NCBI GenBank assembly: GCA_017695115.1
Contig: JADILV010000021.1
Location: 62,001-126,000 of the forward strand
Direction of reading: 5' to 3'
DNA: 64,000 nt
Origin: Candidatus Cryptobacteroides avicola
Lineage (GTDB): Bacteria > Bacteroidota > Bacteroidia > Bacteroidales > UBA932
Shown here: piece by piece, positions 58,765 to 64,000 of the stretch
Layout of the letters: the number at the start of each line of letters is the position of its first letter
Numbering within the stretch: position 1 is the first letter of the stretch
The notes under the pieces: model-generated
What the model was told of the DNA's origin: nothing
Database searches by the model: none
What the model saw: only the letters and a program-made list of their open reading frames with translations
Position numbers and translations under genes: made by a program

Positions 58765-59940
58765 ATGGATAATCTGGATTTTGCAGCTTTGGCTCTACAG
58801 TATAAGGCCGAACTGCTTGATAACTGTCTCCCGTTCTGGCTTGGGAATTCTCAGGATACTGAATATGGAGGTTATTTCAGCTGTCTGAACAGGGACGGAA
58901 GTGTATATGATACAGACAAATTCATCTGGCTGCAGGGTAGGGAAGTGTGGCTGTTCGCCATGCTGTACAACAATGTGGAGAAGAAGCAGGAGTGGCTCGA
59001 CTGTGCATTGCAGGGCGGGGAGTTCCTCAGGAAGTACGGGCATGACGGGAATTATAATTTCTATTTCTCCCTGAACCGAGAAGGGCAGCCTCTGATCCAG
59101 CCGTACAATATCTTTTCAAACACTTTCGCCTGCATGGGGTTTGCCCAGCTTGCAAAGGCTACCGGGAAAGCAGAGTATGCGGATATAGCGAAAAAGACTT
59201 TTGACAGGATTTTGGCAAGAAAGGACAACCCTAAAGGTATATGGGAGAAATCCTATCCCGGAACCAGACCGATGAAGGGGTTCTCTCTGCCGATGATAAT
59301 CTGCAATATGGCTCTCGAGATAGAAGATATCATAGAAGACAAGAGTCTGCTTGACAGGACGATCGAAACATGCCTGCATGAAGTGCTCGAAGTCTTTTAT
59401 AAGGATGAGGTGGGGATGATGGTCGAGAATGTCTCGTCGGTAGATGGCAGCCTCATTGATTGCTTTGAGGGAAGGGTGATCAATCCTGGCCATAACCTTG
59501 AGGCGATGTGGTTTCTGATGGACCTCGGCGTGCGTTTGAAAGACAGATCTCTGATAGACAGGGCAGTGAAGATAGCTCTTAATGTGATAGAATATGGCTG
59601 GGACAAGGAATACGGTGGGATATTCTATTTCATGGACCGCAAGGGTTATCCTCAGCAGCAGCTCGAGTGGGACCAGAAGCTCTGGTGGGTGCATATCGAG
59701 TCATCTATCGCGATGCTGAAGGCTTATAGCCTTACCGGGAACAAGGAATGCCTGTCGTGGTTTAAAAAGCTGCACGAGTATATGTGGACTCATTTCAAGG
59801 ACAGCGAATTTCCGGAATGGTTCGGATATCTGAACCGCAGAGGCGAAGTCCTGCTGCCTTTGAAAGGAGGAAAGTGGAAGGGCTGTTTCCATGTCCCGAG
59901 AGGACTGTATCAGATATGGAAGCTGCTTGAGCAGTGCTGA
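58765..59940 (+). CDS. N-acylglucosamine 2-epimerase (AGE/renin-binding-protein family)
   Basis: A 391-residue (alpha/alpha)6-barrel epimerase without a signal peptide, so cytoplasmic. Key family segments: KFIWLQGREVWLFAMLYNN, INPGHNLEAMWFLMD, KLWWVHIESSIAMLKAY and the C-terminal KWKGCFHVPRGLYQI. The FHVPR ending is the GlcNAc 2-epimerase/renin-binding-protein type. Cellobiose 2-epimerases of the same superfamily end differently, so interconversion of GlcNAc and ManNAc (or a close relative) is favoured but not proven. The ORF-track start lies inside the DUF4434 gene; the ATG at 58765 is used. It is the only cytosolic enzyme of the locus. Confidence 0.82.
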   Translation: MDNLDFAALALQYKAELLDNCLPFWLGNSQDTEYGGYFSCLNRDGSVYDTDKFIWLQGREVWLFAMLYNNVEKKQEWLDCALQGGEFLRKYGHDGNYNFYFSLNREGQPLIQPYNIFSNTFACMGFAQLAKATGKAEYADIAKKTFDRILARKDNPKGIWEKSYPGTRPMKGFSLPMIICNMALEIEDIIEDKSLLDRTIETCLHEVLEVFYKDEVGMMVENVSSVDGSLIDCFEGRVINPGHNLEAMWFLMDLGVRLKDRSLIDRAVKIALNVIEYGWDKEYGGIFYFMDRKGYPQQQLEWDQKLWWVHIESSIAMLKAYSLTGNKECLSWFKKLHEYMWTHFKDSEFPEWFGYLNRRGEVLLPLKGGKWKGCFHVPRGLYQIWKLLEQC

Positions 59941-59950
59941 TGTGTAAAGA

Positions 59951-59995
59951 CAGTAAACAAAGAGGGTGGCCCGGAGCCACCCTCTTTGTTTACTG
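59951..59995. terminator. Bidirectional terminator between the epimerase and GH3 genes
   Basis: CAGTAAACAAAGAGGGTGGC-ccgga-GCCACCCTCTTTGTTTACTG is a perfect 20-bp stem between convergent genes, with A-rich and T-rich outer parts serving both directions. The stem core GAGGGTGGC/GCCACCCTC is the same as in the terminators at 13236 and 13422. Confidence 0.9.
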
Positions 59996-60007
59996 CGGTG
60001 ATACGCT

Positions 60008-62272
60008 TCAGTCTAAACGGATTCTGACTTTCTGGTCCTGGACCATGATGTAGTAATCCCCTTTTTCCAGGAAACGGTTCCCGTCTGGCCCGATGAAGCT
60101 GAAGTCCCTTTCAGGGTCTATGTGGAACGTGAATGTCCTGCTTTCTCCTTTCCGTATCATTTTCTTCTCGAAATGTCTGAGCTCTTTGACGGGCCTGGTG
60201 ATGCTGCAGTAAGGGTCGCAGATGTACCAGAGCACTGTTTCTTTGCCGTCCATGCCCCCAGTGTTGGAGACTGTTATTTCGGCAGTCAGGGTCTGTCCTT
60301 CTTTTATCGTAAGCACATTGTCTCCTGTATCTGTATACCTGTCTGATCCATAGATACATACTTTGAGAGGACTGTAATCGAAGTCTGTATAGCTCAGTCC
60401 GTAGCCGAACTCATACATCGGTGTGCTCTGTATGTCCTGATACCGTCCGGCCCGTTCTGTCCTGGCGGCATTGCGCTGATTATAGTAGATAGGAATCTGT
60501 CCTGTGGTATATGGAAATGTTACTGCCAGCTTTCCGGAAGGGTTATATCTGCCTGTAAGTATCCCTGCTACTGCAGGGCCTGTCATTACTCCAGGTTGCC
60601 AGATTTCCATGACCGCATCTGCCATAGGGGCTATTCTTGTGAGGTCGAGAGGTCGTCCGCTGGACAGCAGAACAGCTATGGGTTTCCCTGTCTTGTCGAG
60701 CTCTTCCAGGAGTTTTTCCTGTATCTGGGGAAGTGCGATGGTGGAGCGGGACGCGTTTTCTCCGCTCCATGCCCGTTTTTCTCCGAGGCACAGGACGACA
60801 ATGTCGGCTGCCTCGGCAGCAGCCGTCGCTTCATGGAATCCAGACGTGTCTTCCCCGTCGAAGTCACATCCCATGGCATAGATAATCTCCGATTCGTCTC
60901 CGAGTTCTGCTTTCAGTCCGTCATAGATGCTGATGACATCTTCTTCTATTCCGCGACCTTCCCATGAGCCGAGCATGTCAAACCTGTTCTTTACGACAGG
61001 GCCGATCAGTGCTATTCTGGCTCCTTTTTTAAGGGGAAGGACATCGGATTCGTTTTTAAGCAGTACCATGGATTCCTGTGCGAGCTGCTCTGCGACTTCC
61101 TTGTATTCCGGCAGAAGGAACCGTTCGCTCTGCGGCTTTTCTACTGTGTACGGCTCCTCGAAAAGTCCGAGTCTGAATTTCAGCCTGAGCACACGTCTTA
61201 CTGCGTCATCAAGCCGTTCTTCGGATACTTTGCCTTCCTTGACCAGATCCGCCAGATTCTCTACATAGCAGTTGTCTACCATGTCCATGTCCAGACCGGC
61301 GTTGAATGCGTACATTGTCGCCTGTTTCCTGTCCGGGGCCATACCTTGCGTGACAAGCTGGTCCACTGCATTCCAGTCGCTTACTACGAAACCTGAGTGC
61401 GCCCATTTCTCTTTCAGGATTTCCGTCATCGTATAATGCTTGGCCGATGCCGGTATTCCGCTGATGGCATTGAAAGAGCTCATGAGAGTCGCCGCTCCGG
61501 CTTTGACCCCTGCCTCGAAAGAGGGCAGATATGTGTCCCATAATGTCTGTCTCGATATTTCTGTGGCTACATAGTCTCGTCCTGCTTCTGAGGCTCCGTA
61601 TCCCACATAGTGTTTAAGGCATGCCGCTATGCTGCCATCGTCCGCAAGGTCGTCTCCCTGATACGCTTTTACCGAAACGGCGCTCATAGTCGAACAGAGG
61701 TAAGGGTCTTCCCCGAACCCTTCTGCAATCCTGCCCCATCTCCCGTCTCTGGCTATGTCTACCATCGGTGAGAATGTCCAGTCTATTCCTGCCGATATGG
61801 CTTCCCTGGCTGCCACGCGGCAGGCCTGTGCCACGAGGTCCGTGTTCCATGAAGCCGCTTGTCCGAGGGGGATGGGGAATACTGTCCTGAACCCGTGTAT
61901 CACATCGAAACCGAACAGTATGGGTATCCCCAGCCTGGTGTTCTCAACCGCTTCTTTCTGCATGGCATTGCGCAGCTGTGGCTCGACTCCGACAAATATC
62001 AGCGAACCTTCTTTTCCGGAAAATTTCTTGACAGTTTCTCCTATGTTGTTGATGTTGTCGTTGTTCCCGAGTACATACTGGCTGAGCTGCAGGACTTTCT
62101 CCTCAAGAGTCATTCTCGACAGCAGGTCTCCTACTCTGTCGTCTATGGGTGCGTCCGGATTTTTATAGATTATTTCCTTTTTGTCTGTACTTCCTTCTCT
62201 TGCTATGGCCGTCCATGTGTGTGGAGTCAGAGTCAGGATGAGACCTGTGAGAATAAAAAGATTCAATTTCAT
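60008..62272 (-). CDS. bglX: Glycoside hydrolase family 3 beta-glucosidase-type enzyme (BglX-like)
   Basis: A 754-residue exported GH3 enzyme (MKLNLFILTGLILTLTPHTWTA). N-terminal barrel: ILFGFDVIHGFRTVFPIPLGQAASW, FSPMVDIARDGRWGR and CLKHYVGYGASEAGRDY. The nucleophile aspartate is in SGFVVSDWNAVDQL. The GH3 C-terminal alpha/beta domain starts near residue 390 (IALIGPVVKNRFDMLGSW) with the acid/base region AWSGENASRST, and an FnIII-like domain ends the protein. The VSDW and KHYVGYG motifs fit BglX-type beta-glucosidases rather than NagZ hexosaminidases. The ATG at 62272 replaces a TTG. The only classical glycoside hydrolase of the locus. Confidence 0.93.
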   Translation of the reverse strand: MKLNLFILTGLILTLTPHTWTAIAREGSTDKKEIIYKNPDAPIDDRVGDLLSRMTLEEKVLQLSQYVLGNNDNINNIGETVKKFSGKEGSLIFVGVEPQLRNAMQKEAVENTRLGIPILFGFDVIHGFRTVFPIPLGQAASWNTDLVAQACRVAAREAISAGIDWTFSPMVDIARDGRWGRIAEGFGEDPYLCSTMSAVSVKAYQGDDLADDGSIAACLKHYVGYGASEAGRDYVATEISRQTLWDTYLPSFEAGVKAGAATLMSSFNAISGIPASAKHYTMTEILKEKWAHSGFVVSDWNAVDQLVTQGMAPDRKQATMYAFNAGLDMDMVDNCYVENLADLVKEGKVSEERLDDAVRRVLRLKFRLGLFEEPYTVEKPQSERFLLPEYKEVAEQLAQESMVLLKNESDVLPLKKGARIALIGPVVKNRFDMLGSWEGRGIEEDVISIYDGLKAELGDESEIIYAMGCDFDGEDTSGFHEATAAAEAADIVVLCLGEKRAWSGENASRSTIALPQIQEKLLEELDKTGKPIAVLLSSGRPLDLTRIAPMADAVMEIWQPGVMTGPAVAGILTGRYNPSGKLAVTFPYTTGQIPIYYNQRNAARTERAGRYQDIQSTPMYEFGYGLSYTDFDYSPLKVCIYGSDRYTDTGDNVLTIKEGQTLTAEITVSNTGGMDGKETVLWYICDPYCSITRPVKELRHFEKKMIRKGESRTFTFHIDPERDFSFIGPDGNRFLEKGDYYIMVQDQKVRIRLD

Positions 62273-62291
62273 CTGATGAAAATTCAAATAA

Positions 62292-63380
62292 TTATAGATT
62301 GAAGTATTCCTTGTATCTGTCGAAAAGATGTCCGGCCTGCAGATAGGCTGACTGCGGGCTCATGAAATGCGAAAATTCGAAGGTGATAGCCTTGTCATAT
62401 CCGCACCGTGCCGCCGCTTCCAGTTTCATCCTCAGCTTGTCGAACTTGATAGGCAGGAAATTGATAGGCATATCACGGTCAAAAGTTTCGGCATTGGTCC
62501 AGCACTGCATCCCGTATTTGTCTGCAAGTTTTTTATTTACAGTAAAGAATGCGTCAAGTTCATCGTAGTCGATGTGTCCGTCCTGGAATGCGCACGCGTC
62601 TACGACATCGTGTATCCCGTCGAATATCTCGTTCCATTCTTTTTCGTGCTGGGCTACCGATACTGCCTGGTCGTTGGTCATTTTGCCTGTGCCCATTATG
62701 GCTTTCTTGCCGTCAATCCACGGGGAAATGAATGTCGGCAGCCCGCCTGAAACATCTTTGCACTGTTTTCCCAGCGCATGGAAGGCGTCTATAGCCCCTT
62801 TGGTCTTGCGGCTGATTTCTCCGCTGATATACCATCCTCCGAAACTGTCGTATTTTTCCCCGTACATTCTCCAGACTTCATCGATGACATATTTGTTGTC
62901 TTCAATCTCGTAAGACAGGTCTCCGGTATCCCAGTATTTTCCGGAATCATACAGCCCGAACCAGAACTTCATCCCGTATTTCTGCGCCAGTCTCAGGAAC
63001 ATGTCTATCAGGTCGACAGAAGGCATGTAACATCCTTTCTTCAAGAGGTACGGAGAAGGGTAGGTGATGAATTTGCGGTATCCGGAACGTATCACTATCA
63101 CCGTATCTATCCCTATGGATTTCATGTATCTGAAATCGGCGTCCCATTCCTTTTCGCCCCAGTTCTGGTGCGGGATGTCATGGGAAATCTCGTCAAGGAA
63201 AGTCCCGGTAATCTTGAGCCCCTGCGCTTTCGGGACGATAAGGCCTCCGGTGCTGTCTTGGTTTGCCGCGCGGCTCCCGCCTGCCGGGGAACATGAGCTG
63301 ACTGACAATATGCCCGGCGCAGCTATGGCTGAAGCTGCTGCGGCTGCTGCTGTTTTCAGGAATGATCTGCGGTCTGTCAT
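62292..63380 (-). CDS. DUF4434 protein with Tat-type signal (third DUF4434 gene)
   Basis: A 362-residue exported protein. The N terminus MTDRRSFLKTAAAAAASAIAAP is a twin-arginine-like signal (DRRSFLK) and also contains a lipobox-like VSSC. The DUF4434 barrel follows: LKITGTFLDEISHDIPHQNWG, YMKSIGIDTVIVIRSGY, RLAQKYGMKFWFGLYDSG, FGGWYISGEISRKT, VDACAFQDGHIDY and MQCWTNAETFDRD. The GGWYISGEI motif marks the same strand-end acid as in the other two copies. The ATG at 63380 is chosen over the longer ORF. It lies 19 bp upstream of the GH3 gene (first gene of that two-gene operon), and divergent from the next susC. Confidence 0.8.
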   Translation of the reverse strand: MTDRRSFLKTAAAAAASAIAAPGILSVSSCSPAGGSRAANQDSTGGLIVPKAQGLKITGTFLDEISHDIPHQNWGEKEWDADFRYMKSIGIDTVIVIRSGYRKFITYPSPYLLKKGCYMPSVDLIDMFLRLAQKYGMKFWFGLYDSGKYWDTGDLSYEIEDNKYVIDEVWRMYGEKYDSFGGWYISGEISRKTKGAIDAFHALGKQCKDVSGGLPTFISPWIDGKKAIMGTGKMTNDQAVSVAQHEKEWNEIFDGIHDVVDACAFQDGHIDYDELDAFFTVNKKLADKYGMQCWTNAETFDRDMPINFLPIKFDKLRMKLEAAARCGYDKAITFEFSHFMSPQSAYLQAGHLFDRYKEYFNL

Positions 63381-63507
63381 AAAAAAATAATTTAAATTTA
63401 TTATTAATGAATCAACCACAAAAATAGAAAAATAATTAATAAAACATCCTTATTCGATAATAAAAAATTTTATAATTAAATATTTGTTAAATAAATATAT
63501 TTGATGT

Positions 63508-63539
63508 TTTGTCTATAGAATAAAAATACATATCTTTGC
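63508..63539 (+). promoter_or_regulatory. Promoter of the second SusC gene of the large locus
   Basis: TTTG (63508-63511), 19-bp spacer, TATCTTTGC (63531-63539). It leaves a leader of about 77 nt before the ATG at 63623, longer than for other genes here. Confidence 0.75.
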
Positions 63540-63622
63540 GGTGTGTTATTAAAATATTTTCAGAATCACTGTTTTTAATTGTTCTGCACCCTATTATAAA
63601 ACATATATTTAAACGTTTTATT

Positions 63623-64000
63623 ATGAATTTAAACTTAAAAAATGAAAAACTACTCGGAAAATTGGCGATGGTCATTTTTCTGGGGGTATTGTCTGGCGGA
63701 ATTCAAATGTTCGCCGGTTCTTCTGATCTTGGGGGGGGCATAACGCTCCAGCAGCAAGACACGAAGCAGATTGAAGGCATCGTGCTGGATGAAAACAGGC
63801 AGCCTGTGGCCGGTGCGAGCGTCGCTATTGCGGACGACCTTTCTGTAGGTACCATCACGGATGTAGATGGTGAATTTTCTATTTCTGTTCCTGGAAATTC
63901 AGATGTCATTGTGTCTTTTATAGGGTATAAGGATGCGGTGGTCCCTACACAGGGGGTGACGTATCTTGAAGTCCAGCTCATTCCTGATGCACAGGTGCTT
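63623..64000 (+). CDS. SusC/RagA-family TonB-linked outer-membrane protein, N-terminal part (partial)
   Basis: Open to the window edge (126 codons), so absent from the ORF track. Signal region LLGKLAMVIFLGVLSGGIQMFAGSSDLGGGITL, then the carboxypeptidase-like domain (IEGIVLDENRQPVAGASVAIADD, GTITDVDGEFSISVPGNSDVIVSFIGYKDAVV). The last residues QLIPDAQVL stand just before the expected DEVVVVG junction. It looks like a second SusC of the same locus or of an adjoining one. An 8-G run encodes the first three glycines after DL; slips there create early stops. Its SusD partner would lie beyond the window. Confidence 0.9.
   Translation, partial: MNLNLKNEKLLGKLAMVIFLGVLSGGIQMFAGSSDLGGGITLQQQDTKQIEGIVLDENRQPVAGASVAIADDLSVGTITDVDGEFSISVPGNSDVIVSFIGYKDAVVPTQGVTYLEVQLIPDAQVL
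63731..63738 (+). repeat. Poly-G tract (8 G) in the second susC signal-peptide region
   Basis: Eight G followed by C encode GGG in frame. With 7 G the frame reads GGG GGG GCA TAA (immediate stop). With 9 G the frame runs CAT AAC GCT ... and stops at TGA 13 codons after the tract. Equivalent position to the 9-G tract at 43573. Confidence 0.8.

Noticed and set aside
1-64000. CRISPR arrays, IS elements or prophage genes
   Set aside because: No regularly spaced repeats, transposase, integrase or phage structural genes were found in reading the sequence and the ORF track.

Overview
The window looks like a chromosomal segment of a Bacteroidales bacterium (phylum Bacteroidota). The signs are SusC/SusD pairs, DUF3078, DUF4136, DUF4251 and DUF1735 proteins, an archaeal/eukaryotic-type prolyl-tRNA synthetase, tRNA genes without encoded CCA, and promoters of the Bacteroidota type (-33 TTTG and -7 TAnnTTTG) in front of many genes. 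Base composition is close to balanced overall and visibly AT-richer between genes and in parts of the 43-52 kb locus. The genus cannot be decided from the sequence alone.

Layout. 0-4 kb: the end of proS, then a tight DUF3078-tilS-cutC run. It ends at a 93-bp branched inverted-repeat element facing sppA (4-6 kb, minus). 6-13.3 kb: a plus-strand series holding a TonB-dependent receptor with an HMA-domain partner (probable metal uptake or handling), an NfnAB/SudAB-like flavoprotein pair, and a radical SAM/lipoprotein cassette (two related lipoproteins, one SPASM radical SAM enzyme and a 29-residue membrane peptide missed by the ORF track). 13.5-20.2 kb (minus): a small SusC-SusD-DUF1735 nutrient-uptake locus without enzymes. 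20.4-24.2 kb: hisS, an EamA transporter, initiator tRNA-Met, a hicAB toxin-antitoxin pair flanked by inverted repeats, and two tRNA-Lys genes. 24.3-30.4 kb (minus): a manC-like/phosphoesterase/glycosyltransferase operon, a three-gene envelope operon (DUF4251, DUF4136, beta-barrel) and a glycerophosphodiesterase. 30.6-40.5 kb: pgi, then a six-gene minus operon (ABC exporter, CBM9-like, APH-like kinase, VanZ-like, golvesin/amidase-like, CyuA-like).

40.6-64 kb is a large polysaccharide utilisation locus. A ROK regulator and an MFS sugar porter (minus) face a SusC-SusD-surface lipoprotein operon that continues through two tandem DUF4838-like lipoproteins, a CBM9-like lipoprotein and a 970-residue DUF5107-TPR protein. 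Downstream are three DUF4434 proteins, an N-acylglucosamine 2-epimerase-like enzyme, a GH3 glycosidase and the start of another SusC. A plausible division of labour is surface capture (SusCD and lipoproteins), extracytoplasmic cleavage (DUF4838, DUF4434, GH3), inner-membrane import (MFS) and cytosolic epimerisation, with ROK as the sugar-sensing repressor. This is inference, and the glycan is unknown.

The most striking signals are: (i) in-frame poly-G tracts (9 G and 8 G) at the end of the signal-peptide region of both SusC genes of the large locus, where any one-base slip creates a nearby stop codon, so these receptors may be phase variable; (ii) a glycan locus built mostly from uncharacterised barrel families (2 DUF4838 and 3 DUF4434) with only one classical glycoside hydrolase; (iii) the radical SAM/lipoprotein cassette with its tiny peptide.
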